Positions 1-6,117 of a stretch of DNA of 8,056 nt are shown here, one piece after another. Under the pieces are notes generated by a model, which saw only the letters and a program-made list of their open reading frames with translations, was not told the origin of the DNA and ran no database searches. How positions within the stretch are numbered: the first letter of the stretch is position 1; every line of letters starts with the position of its first letter. Position numbers and translations under genes: made by a program. The stretch comes from Candidatus Sumerlaeota bacterium (GTDB lineage: Bacteria; CG03; SLGR01): contig SLGR01000213.1 in assembly GCA_007136585.1 (NCBI GenBank), forward strand, positions 1 through 8,056, read 5' to 3'.

Positions 1-62
1 ATGTTGTCAAATCGCCGTCAAGGGGATTGGGGTATATAAACCTGCCCGGTTAGAGGGGGTTT

Positions 63-1505
63 TTACTGATGAGCCGGGGTTCTGAAATAAATAACCGGGG
101 CCCTGACTCGGAAGTCCCTGTTTACCGCCTGGAGGGTCAGCGCGTACTCCGCGCCGGGGATGAGCCCTTCCGCAAGGTAACTGATACTTCCGGAAGCGGT
201 TTTTTCTATTACAGGGAACTGGTACTCCCACCTGTTTCCTTCAGGGGTTCTCTGCCATAGAAAATACACGGAGGTTTCACCGGATTTACCGCTTTCGGAG
301 AACTCCGCCCTAAACTCCGCGGAATACGGAGACAGGTTTTCTACCCGGAGGTTTTCTATGAGAGGTTTCTTAACAACGGACTCCATTACGGGAGACTGGC
401 CGCTGGCCCAGGAAGCGTAGGGGGAACGCCAGGTTTTAAGGAAAGAGTTTTCTATCAGTCTGTAGAGCTCTTCATCCTCAAAGGCTATCCCGCAGTCGCG
501 CCCGGAATCGTCAAAGACGAACCGGTCCCAGTTCATACTGGTTACAGCCCCCCCGGTTCCGTCAACAAGGAATATTTTCGTATGGTTTATTCCGCTGCCG
601 TCTATGGGGGGAGCCGCGCTTAGGTCGTTTATCTTTACGTAAATATTTTTCTCTCCGGCCAGGGCGTCTATTAACTCCTGGGATGAGCGGTCGTAAGTTG
701 ACTCGTCTATCAGGAGCTTTACTTTAACCCCCCTTCGGGCCGCGTCCCTGAGCCCGCTATGTATCCTTTCCCTTATATCAGAGAAAAACGGCAGGTACCG
801 GTATATTGAAACAAATATCTTCTCACGGGCATTCTCTATCTCCCTGAGCTGGTATTCATATACGGAGGTGAACTCCTCCGGAGTATAACTCCCCTGGGCA
901 AGGGGTATTACTGCCGGGTTATCAGGGTAGGAGCCGGAGTTTCTGACCTCTCCTCCTTCGGCTTCCCAGAGGGATTCAAAGAAATAGGTGAAGGCGAGAG
1001 ACGTATCGGGACACTCGGCGCAGAGGTTGTACTCGTAGTTCTGAACCATAGCTGACCAGGACCAGTTTGCCGATCCCGCGGTAACCTTCTTCTCGTCAAC
1101 TATCATATATTTAGAGTGTGCGGGAATACGTGTGTTTATGACCTCTATATCCGGGCACTCAAAAAACCCGCTGCTTATATGCTCATCCTCATCATCCAGG
1201 GCTCCCACCGCTATCCTTACCTTTACTCCCCTTCGGCAGGCTTCCTCAAGGGCATCATAAAGTTCCCGGACAGGGCCCCTATCATATTTCCACATATTCC
1301 AGACCTCTATATCAATATATTTCTCGGCGGAGTTTATCCAGGAGAGTTTCAGATCAAATATACTTTCTTTACCCTCACTGCGCATATCGGGCGAATGGGT
1401 CTCGGCGGGATAAAGCCGGGGGGCAGCCCCCCGGGTATATGCCGGAGGTACTGCGGAAAGAAGCAGGCATATAAAAGATATTATATGAAGACTGGCCGGT
1501 CTCAT
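63..1505 (-). CDS. Secreted phospholipase D-like protein with two HKD motifs and a fibronectin-III-like C-terminus
   Basis: Protein of 480 aa. Residues 1-25 form a signal peptide (hydrophobic IISFICLLLSAVPPAY), so the protein is probably periplasmic or secreted. Two PLD-superfamily half-domains follow, each with HxKx4D: H130/K132/D137 with GSAN at 144-147, and H308/K310/D315 with TSMN at 322-325, where the usual Gly is Thr. Paired HKD motifs form one active site working through a phospho-histidine intermediate, so phosphodiesterase activity on phospholipid or nucleic acid is plausible; the substrate cannot be read from sequence. Residues about 383-477 look like a fibronectin type III beta-sandwich, possibly for surface or substrate binding. 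The ATG at 1505 is chosen because it gives the signal peptide, although no clear Shine-Dalgarno precedes it. The gene is transcribed away from the neighbouring genes and seems unrelated to the metal operon. Confidence 0.88.
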   Translation of the reverse strand: MRPASLHIISFICLLLSAVPPAYTRGAAPRLYPAETHSPDMRSEGKESIFDLKLSWINSAEKYIDIEVWNMWKYDRGPVRELYDALEEACRRGVKVRIAVGALDDEDEHISSGFFECPDIEVINTRIPAHSKYMIVDEKKVTAGSANWSWSAMVQNYEYNLCAECPDTSLAFTYFFESLWEAEGGEVRNSGSYPDNPAVIPLAQGSYTPEEFTSVYEYQLREIENAREKIFVSIYRYLPFFSDIRERIHSGLRDAARRGVKVKLLIDESTYDRSSQELIDALAGEKNIYVKINDLSAAPPIDGSGINHTKIFLVDGTGGAVTSMNWDRFVFDDSGRDCGIAFEDEELYRLIENSFLKTWRSPYASWASGQSPVMESVVKKPLIENLRVENLSPYSAEFRAEFSESGKSGETSVYFLWQRTPEGNRWEYQFPVIEKTASGSISYLAEGLIPGAEYALTLQAVNRDFRVRAPVIYFRTPAHQ

Positions 1506-1628
1506 AGATAGAGTTTATTTTATTTCCACTTTCATAACAAGCGCGGGTTCAGGGTAATTCTTAAAAGGAGAATACTTTGTCAGAAGCCCGTAATATGTTA
1601 AAGTATCCGGTACCAGAGGTTTAATGCT
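1506..1628. promoter_or_regulatory. Divergent intergenic region between the PLD-like gene and the nucleotidyltransferase-like gene
   Basis: This 123-nt stretch must hold both divergent promoters. On the minus strand, TTGTTA, 17 nt, TAAACT is a moderate sigma70-like match that would start transcription almost at the ATG, giving a very short or absent leader. On the plus strand, TTGTCA (1577-1582) has only a poor -10 (TAAAGT, 1599-1604). A good Shine-Dalgarno, AAAAGGAG (1563-1570), stands 6 nt before a TTG codon that opens a 15-codon frame ending just before the next gene. None of the promoter matches is strong. Confidence 0.35.
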
Positions 1629-2156
1629 GTGAAATCAAAGAATCTCTTAAAAAAACTAGGCGGGGGCGGACCTGACCTTATAAAGCAGATAAAGGATACT
1701 TTAGAGAAGCTGAACATACCTTACTGCGTCACGGGCGGGTTCGCGGTAAACGCTTACGCCAAGCCTGTCATAACTCCGGAATGCGAGTTTGTTATTCCGC
1801 TTGATTATATAAAGGAGCTTATGCCGGTGCTTGACAAAAAGTACTGCGTGGAGATGCGCCGCGACTCAATGCTTCTTACCTCTCCGGACTCTGAGCTTAA
1901 AATCCTTATTCATACCGAGGCAGGTCTTCATAAACTCATAGACTCCTCCTCAGAACGGGATATTCTCGGATACAGGATGCCCGTGGCCGCTGTAGCAGAC
2001 CTTTTCGGCGTTATAGCGGGCAAAGCGGAGACCTCCCAGCAGAAACCCGCGGATAAAGAGAAACACTTTCTTGATCTTCTCAGGCTCATAGAGGCCGAAC
2101 CGGAACTTAAGAAACAGCTTCCCGAATCCCTTAAAGACAGAGTTAAATCACTCTGA
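1629..2156 (+). CDS. Nucleotidyltransferase-like protein (AbiEii/MNT-type fold) with altered catalytic acids
   Basis: Protein of 175 aa starting at GTG, preceded by AGAGG (1615-1619) at 9-nt spacing; an in-frame stop at 1599-1601 rules out a longer start. Residues 30-57 (IPYCVTGGFAVNAYAKPVITPECEFVI) follow the opening of small nucleotidyltransferases of the AbiEii/DUF6036 kind: a helix, a GG pair (G36-G37), a short helix, then the strand that usually carries the metal-binding D-x-D. Here that position reads E51-C52-E53, so activity is uncertain. Residues 131-165 are a charged helical region (KAETSQQKPADKEKHFLDLL onward) like the C-terminal helices of this fold. No partner antitoxin gene lies beside it. 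The fold assignment is inferred from pattern, not from a search; it may be a non-catalytic relative. Confidence 0.55.
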   Translation: MKSKNLLKKLGGGGPDLIKQIKDTLEKLNIPYCVTGGFAVNAYAKPVITPECEFVIPLDYIKELMPVLDKKYCVEMRRDSMLLTSPDSELKILIHTEAGLHKLIDSSSERDILGYRMPVAAVADLFGVIAGKAETSQQKPADKEKHFLDLLRLIEAEPELKKQLPESLKDRVKSL

Positions 2157-2174
2157 CCTGTTTTATTTAAATGT

Positions 2175-2204
2175 TTGACACCGGTTTCCCGGTTTTGCTA
2201 TAAA
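2175..2204 (+). promoter_or_regulatory. Predicted sigma70-type promoter of nikR
   Basis: A perfect -35 (TTGACA, 2175-2180) and a near-consensus -10 (TATAAA, 2199-2204) are separated by 18 nt, predicting a start near 2211. This is the best promoter in the window. The spacer contains a small inverted repeat, ACCGG-TTTC-CCGGT (2180-2193), followed by TTTT, which might also act as a weak terminator for the upstream gene. The predicted NikR operator covers the -10 and the start point. Confidence 0.7.
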
Positions 2205-2221
2205 TCTGAAATTCGTAACAC
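2195..2221 (+). promoter_or_regulatory. Predicted NikR operator 1, nikR autoregulation
   Basis: TTGCTAT, 13 nt, GTAACAC. The right half is an exact match to the half-site of the NikR operator described for metal-reducing deltaproteobacteria (GTGTTAC-N13/14-GTAACAC). The left half matches 4 of 7 positions. Extended inward, the strong arm reads AATTCGTAACAC, the exact reverse complement of the strong arm of operator 2. The site covers the -10 and the start point of the nikR promoter and ends next to the Shine-Dalgarno, as expected for nickel-dependent self-repression. Confidence 0.65.
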
Positions 2222-2227
2222 GGGAGG
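2222..2227 (+). promoter_or_regulatory. Shine-Dalgarno of nikR, deciding the start
   Basis: GGGAGG lies 2 nt before the ATG at 2230 and 5 nt before the ATG at 2233. The two codons are consecutive (ATGATG). The spacing favours 2233, though 2230 remains possible and would add only one Met. Confidence 0.7.
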
Positions 2228-2232
2228 CGATG

Positions 2233-2646
2233 ATGTCAGATTTAACAAGGTTCGGCGTATCATTAGAAAAAGCCCTGCTTGAGGAGTTCGACAGAGCCCT
2301 TAAGGAGCAGAATTATTCTACCCGATCAAAGGCGATAGGAGATCTAATAAGGCAGAGCCTGGCAGAACGCAGATGGAAAAAGGGCAAGGCTTCCGCCGGG
2401 GCCATTACTCTGGTCTATAACCACCATAAGAAAGAACTCTTAAACAAATTAATCTCAATACAGCACGATTACCACAATCTTATTATATCTTCTCAGCATG
2501 TGCATCTTGATCATGACCAGTGCCTGGAAATTATTGCGGTAAAGGGAAACCCCGGGGAGCTGGAATCCCTGTATCTTAAACTCAAATCCGAGAAAGGGGT
2601 GGGGTACGCCTCTCTCACATCCGCTATGGCGGGAAAGATAAAGTAA
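2233..2646 (+). CDS. nikR: NikR, nickel-responsive transcriptional regulator
   Basis: Protein of 137 aa, the usual NikR length. The N-terminal ribbon-helix-helix DNA-binding domain covers about residues 1-45 (beta strand LTRFGVSL, then two helices with the family's YSTRSKAIGDLIR). The C-terminal ACT-like ligand domain covers about 55-135. The four square-planar nickel ligands known from E. coli NikR (H76, H87, H89, C95) align with H78, H89, H91 and C97 here, in the segments IQHDYH and QHVHLDHDQCLEI. It should therefore bind Ni(II) tightly and act as a nickel-dependent repressor. E30 of the E. coli second metal site is Lys here, while the following Asp is kept. Two matching operators, before its own gene and before the receptor gene, support self-regulation and control of the downstream uptake genes. 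Confidence 0.95.
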   Translation: MSDLTRFGVSLEKALLEEFDRALKEQNYSTRSKAIGDLIRQSLAERRWKKGKASAGAITLVYNHHKKELLNKLISIQHDYHNLIISSQHVHLDHDQCLEIIAVKGNPGELESLYLKLKSEKGVGYASLTSAMAGKIK

Positions 2647-2663
2647 TATTTTTTTGGATATTT

Positions 2664-2690
2664 GTGTTACGAATTAAGGAAAAGTAATAC
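2664..2690 (+). promoter_or_regulatory. Predicted NikR operator 2, upstream of the TonB-dependent receptor
   Basis: GTGTTAC (2664-2670), 13 nt, GTAATAC (2684-2690): one mismatch from the ideal GTGTTAC-N13-GTAACAC dyad. Its first 12 nt (GTGTTACGAATT) are identical, in inverse orientation, to the strong arm of operator 1, and the spacing is the same. The site begins 17 nt after the nikR stop and ends 1 nt before the receptor ATG, so it encloses the receptor's Shine-Dalgarno. Confidence 0.8.
2676..2680 (+). promoter_or_regulatory. Shine-Dalgarno of the TonB-dependent receptor, inside the NikR operator
   Basis: AAGGA lies 11 nt before the ATG at 2692, between the two arms of the predicted operator. 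It supports 2692 as the start over the in-frame TTG at 2662, which would place the operator inside coding sequence and put ten hydrophilic residues before the signal peptide. Confidence 0.6.
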
Positions 2691-2691
2691 T

Positions 2692-4500
2692 ATGAAGACA
2701 AAAATCAAACTTCTGCTGGCGGTCTTCACATTGGCGGCTTTCACTAACGCGTTACCGGAGAATCCGGGCCTGGACCTGGGGGTTCTCATCGTTACCCCCG
2801 CCGGGATTACAAGCGGAGTGGAAGGCCTCCCCTTTTCGGTGAGCGTTATAGGAAGGCAGGAAATAGAAAGAGAAAATATGTTTTCCTACAGCAGGGTACT
2901 TGATTCGGTTGAGGGAGTGCATATACACAGAACCGGTGAGTTCGGAAGATCGGATATATCTGTAAGAGGGCTTGGAGACAGGGGAAGAAAAGTAATGGTG
3001 CTGGTGGACGGAAGGCCCACAAAAATGGGTCTTTTCGGGTGCACCATAACCCAGTCGCTTCCGGTTGATAATATTCAGAGGGTGGAGGTCATAAGAGGTC
3101 CGGCCTCGGTTCTCTACGGCTCCGATGCAATGGGAGGAGCGGTAAACATAGTTACACAAAAAGCCCGGAAGAAGGGTTTCCGTACAGAACTCCGTTCAGC
3201 GCTGGGGTCATTCAATACCAGAGAGCTCAGGCTCACTCACGGAGGAAGCACAGGCAGGCACAGCTACCTGGTTACCGCAGGAGGGGCCTGCTCCGACGGC
3301 TTCAGGGATAATTCCTCTTATAATTCGGAAAACTATTCTATCAGGTTTAACTCTATCGTAACTGACAGTTCAAAACTGGGCTTTAATATCAGGTACTACC
3401 AGGGAACCAAGGAGGAGCCGGCCCTTCTGGGCGAAGACCCGGCGCTTGCCGACAGATGGGAGACCTATAAAAGGGGCGCGGCAGAAATAGATTACGAATT
3501 AACTACTGAGAACTCACTGATAGGTTTAAAGGCCTACAGGAATTTTGGAGATCACGAATTCTCCGACGGGTATGAGTCAACCGATTTTACAAACGGACTG
3601 ATCCTTAACGCGGTCTCCCGAGTCTTTGGCAATAACAGGCTCATATCCGGAGCCGAGTTCAGAGAGCAGGCCGGGGAGTTTGAAAACAACAATTTTAATA
3701 AGAGAGAATACGCTCTTTACCTTCTTTATGAACAAAGGTTTTCCGACCGGATGAGCCTCTTTATGGGTGGAAGGTATAATATAGATGAGGTAACAGATAA
3801 CGTATTTACTACACATCTCGGAGCTACCTTCGGTCTTACAGAGAGGACCCGGTTTCGAATCTCAAGAAGCGAGGGCTTCAGGTCCCCGCAGATAAACGAC
3901 CTCTATATGTACCCGCCATCTAACGAGGATCTTAAACCCGAGACGGCCGTAAACTACGAGATCGGAGTAAGACACCTTATCACAGATAAGATCAATTTGG
4001 ATATCACCTTATACAGAACGATAGGAAAGGATATTATTGAGAGAGTCCCGAACGACACCCCACCGCCGCTACTGATATTTCAAAACACCGGAGACTTTGA
4101 ATTTACGGGCGCCGAGCTTGGCCTCAACGCGGCCCTAAGCGAGATTTCCGGGGCAAGGCTGTCATATACCTATATGGACCCGGGCAAGCACACTGCCGGA
4201 AGACCCGGAAACAAAGCGGTAGCTAAATTATTCTTTACTCCGGGAGATCTCTATTTAGATATAGGAGGCGAGTTCGTATCTTCATATTATGCCGCAAATA
4301 ACAGTGAAGATAAGATCGATGATTTCTTTATTATGAGAGCAAAGACGAGTTATGATATCTTAGAAAACTTAAGAGTCTTTGCCGGGGTTGAGAACATATT
4401 TGACATATCATACAGCATTTACGCCGACCTTCCAGGTGAGTCCGGGGTATATCCAATGCCCGGAAGAAGCTTTACCGGGGGTATCACCTATGCTTTTTAA
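2692..4500 (+). CDS. TonB-dependent outer-membrane receptor, predicted nickel or nickel-chelate uptake
   Basis: Protein of 602 aa, BtuB/CirA-sized. Residues 1-20 are a signal peptide (KIKLLLAVFTLAAFTNA). A TonB-box-like stretch (LGVLIVTPAG, 29-38) precedes the plug domain at about 42-155. The plug has the typical endings: ISVRGLG, VMVLVDGRP, and VEVIRGPASVLYGSDAMGG leading into AVNIVT. The rest is a 22-strand-type barrel with the usual SEGFRSPQINDLY and LKPETAVNYEIGVR segments, ending in an aromatic C-terminal Phe (GGITYAF) for outer-membrane insertion. Transport is powered by TonB-ExbB-ExbD, not encoded here. Substrate is inferred from context: a NikR operator sits directly upstream, and a metal ABC importer follows with an 11-nt overlap. 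Cobalamin remains an alternative by size, but the 45-nt leader is too short for a B12 riboswitch. Confidence 0.92.
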   Translation: MKTKIKLLLAVFTLAAFTNALPENPGLDLGVLIVTPAGITSGVEGLPFSVSVIGRQEIERENMFSYSRVLDSVEGVHIHRTGEFGRSDISVRGLGDRGRKVMVLVDGRPTKMGLFGCTITQSLPVDNIQRVEVIRGPASVLYGSDAMGGAVNIVTQKARKKGFRTELRSALGSFNTRELRLTHGGSTGRHSYLVTAGGACSDGFRDNSSYNSENYSIRFNSIVTDSSKLGFNIRYYQGTKEEPALLGEDPALADRWETYKRGAAEIDYELTTENSLIGLKAYRNFGDHEFSDGYESTDFTNGLILNAVSRVFGNNRLISGAEFREQAGEFENNNFNKREYALYLLYEQRFSDRMSLFMGGRYNIDEVTDNVFTTHLGATFGLTERTRFRISRSEGFRSPQINDLYMYPPSNEDLKPETAVNYEIGVRHLITDKINLDITLYRTIGKDIIERVPNDTPPPLLIFQNTGDFEFTGAELGLNAALSEISGARLSYTYMDPGKHTAGRPGNKAVAKLFFTPGDLYLDIGGEFVSSYYAANNSEDKIDDFFIMRAKTSYDILENLRVFAGVENIFDISYSIYADLPGESGVYPMPGRSFTGGITYAF

Positions 4501-5296
4501 TATTGTAAAAAAACTGCTTATACCGGCAATCATTCTATCCCAGTACGGTTGCGCCTCTCAGGAGTCACACGGTCTTACGGTGGTTGCCTCCACAACGTTG
4601 ATAGGAACAATCCTTGAAGAAATAGGAGAAGACCGCGTGAAGGTCAGTACAATACTCCCCGGGGGAATCTGCCCGGGTCATTTTGATCTTAAACCTTCTG
4701 ATATGAGGGCCTTCAGCGGGGCTCATATGATATTCTACCAGGGGTGGGAGCCTTGGATAAACGGGCTTCTGGACTCCGAAGACGCCCGGGATTCGGAGAA
4801 ACTGAGCATACTTACAGAAGGAAACCTTATGGTTCCGCCCCTACACATAGAAGCGGCGAGAGAGATAGCGGAAATTCTCCGGGGTAAAGACCCGGAAAAC
4901 AGTGCTTACTACACGGAAAACCTGGAAAGGTATATAAAAGAGATACGCGATTCCAAAAGAGAGATACTCGGACGCGCGGAGAGCTTTAAAGGCGTAAGGG
5001 TAGTATCATCCAGACACCAGAAGGCTCTCCTGGCCTGGCTGGGGTTTGAGGTAGTTGCAACGTATAAAAGGGCTGACGATATGTCGCCTTCGGATTATGC
5101 TTCAGTAATACGTATCGCAAGAGAGAAAAATGCAAGGGCGGTGATAGATAACCTTCAGAGCGGGCCGGAGGACGGAAAGATTATTGCAGAAGAGACGGGT
5201 ATACCACAGGCGGCATTATCCAATTTTCCGATTGACGGTTCCTACATCTCAACCTTAAGAAACAATTTTGCTAAACTCGAAACAATAATTAAATAA
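4490..5296 (+). CDS. Metal ABC transporter substrate-binding protein (ZnuA/TroA-like, cluster A-I)
   Basis: Protein of 268 aa that captures metal in the periplasm for the following ABC proteins. The ATG at 4490 is chosen because it opens a signal sequence (MLFNIVKKLLIPAIILSQYG), overlaps the receptor gene by 11 nt, and has GGGGG 8 nt upstream. C21 could be lipidated, but the lipobox (QYGC) is not canonical. The fold is recognisable from VVASTTLIGTILEEIG at 31-46, the long linking helix around 135-165, and the C-lobe from about 168. Candidate metal ligands are H64 in CPGHFDLKPSD, H119 in PPLHIEAAREIAEIL, and H176 in SSRHQKALLAWLGFEV, at the places of the three family histidines. The usual fourth acidic ligand region reads AVIDNLQSG, so D220 or another residue must serve. 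There is no His-rich zinc loop. Zinc or manganese would be the default annotation; NikR context argues for nickel. Confidence 0.88.
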   Translation: MLFNIVKKLLIPAIILSQYGCASQESHGLTVVASTTLIGTILEEIGEDRVKVSTILPGGICPGHFDLKPSDMRAFSGAHMIFYQGWEPWINGLLDSEDARDSEKLSILTEGNLMVPPLHIEAAREIAEILRGKDPENSAYYTENLERYIKEIRDSKREILGRAESFKGVRVVSSRHQKALLAWLGFEVVATYKRADDMSPSDYASVIRIAREKNARAVIDNLQSGPEDGKIIAEETGIPQAALSNFPIDGSYISTLRNNFAKLETIIK

Positions 5297-5304
5297 ACCT
5301 ATAA

Positions 5305-6117
5305 ATGAAGAATAAGGAAAACAACTATAACATTGTGGAGATGAGCGGGGTAAGCGTCCGACACAAGGGCTGCACCGCTATAGATAATATAACCCTTAAT
5401 ATCCGGAAGGGCTCTCTGCTGGCCCTGATAGGACCCAACGGAGCCGGGAAAACCACACTGCTTAACCTGATAAACGGATTCTCGGGGGCAACATCCGGTA
5501 CCGTAAAAGTATTCGGAAGAAAGATAAATAAAAAGACTTCAGGTGAGTTAAGGAAAAGAATCGGATACATCTCTCAGGAAGCCGTGAATGCTCCAAGGGC
5601 GCCGGTCTCGGTATACGAGGCGGTTTCTATAGGAAGGATCGGTAAGCGGGGCCTGCTGAGAAAACTTAAGGAAGAAGACCATAACGCAATAAAAAAGGCC
5701 ATTCATTCCGTTGGCCTTGGCGGCTTTGAGAGCAGACCGGTCGGAAGTCTTTCCGGAGGCGAGAGACAGAAAACAGCCATCGCCCGGGCCCTTTCCCAGC
5801 AGCCGGATATAATGCTGATGGACGAGCCTACAAGCAGCCTGGATCTGAAATCCGTAAGAGAGATCATTAATATCGTTGATGAGATATACAGGGAATATAA
5901 CATTACGGTAATATACGTAACTCACATACTCCAGCACATACCTCCTTCCTGCGGACGCGCAGTAATGCTCAAAAATGGCAGGATAATCTGGTCCGGAAAA
6001 CACAGGGGCTCTTACAGCGAAAAACTCATAATAGAGCTTTACGACCTTCCGGAAACCACTTTAACCGGCGGTGATGAAATCCCCTTCTCCGATAAGAGCA
6101 TCTGCAAATATGTTTGA
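5305..6117 (+). CDS. Metal ABC transporter ATP-binding protein (ZnuC-like)
   Basis: Protein of 270 aa, the ATP-hydrolysing subunit on the cytoplasmic side of the importer. All motifs are present: Walker A GPNGAGKTT (43-51), Q-loop Q91 (GYISQE), signature LSGGERQ (149-155), Walker B IMLMDE (169-174), D-loop SSLD (177-180) and switch H207 (VIYVTH). The ATG at 5305 lies 8 nt after the stop of the binding-protein gene and has no obvious Shine-Dalgarno, so translation probably depends on coupling. The domain needs at least residues 10 onward, so later starts are limited to GTG 5335 or ATG 5341, both poorer. The gene overlaps the permease gene by 8 nt. Nothing in the ATPase itself identifies the metal. 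Confidence 0.95.
   Translation: MKNKENNYNIVEMSGVSVRHKGCTAIDNITLNIRKGSLLALIGPNGAGKTTLLNLINGFSGATSGTVKVFGRKINKKTSGELRKRIGYISQEAVNAPRAPVSVYEAVSIGRIGKRGLLRKLKEEDHNAIKKAIHSVGLGGFESRPVGSLSGGERQKTAIARALSQQPDIMLMDEPTSSLDLKSVREIINIVDEIYREYNITVIYVTHILQHIPPSCGRAVMLKNGRIIWSGKHRGSYSEKLIIELYDLPETTLTGGDEIPFSDKSICKYV

Noticed and set aside
36-66. Terminator hairpin after the PLD-like gene (AACC-TGCCC-GGTT)
   Set aside because: Only a 4-bp stem and no proper U tract on the minus strand; too weak to call.
1-84. Possible 3' end of a plus-strand gene entering the window (frames ending at 39, 53 or 84)
   Set aside because: All three plus frames are open from the left edge for a short way, and the residues give no recognisable C-terminus; nothing distinguishes a gene end from chance.
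1116-1511. 131-codon plus-strand open frame opposite the PLD-like gene
   Set aside because: It lies antisense to a clear domain-bearing gene, has no family resemblance and no good ribosome site; a shadow frame.
2641-2660. T-rich tract after nikR as an intrinsic terminator
   Set aside because: There is a run of seven T residues but no GC-rich stem before it, so readthrough into the receptor gene is more likely.
2662-2691. TTG start at 2662 for the receptor, adding ten residues
   Set aside because: It would place the NikR operator and the Shine-Dalgarno inside coding sequence and put a hydrophilic stretch before the signal peptide.
2647-2691. Cobalamin riboswitch upstream of the receptor
   Set aside because: The intergenic space is only 45 nt and is taken up by the NikR dyad; far too short for a B12 aptamer.
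4490-5296. Zinc (ZnuA) as the firm substrate assignment
   Set aside because: The fold fits, but there is no His-rich loop and no Zur-like site, while NikR operators control the locus; the metal is left as probably nickel rather than zinc.
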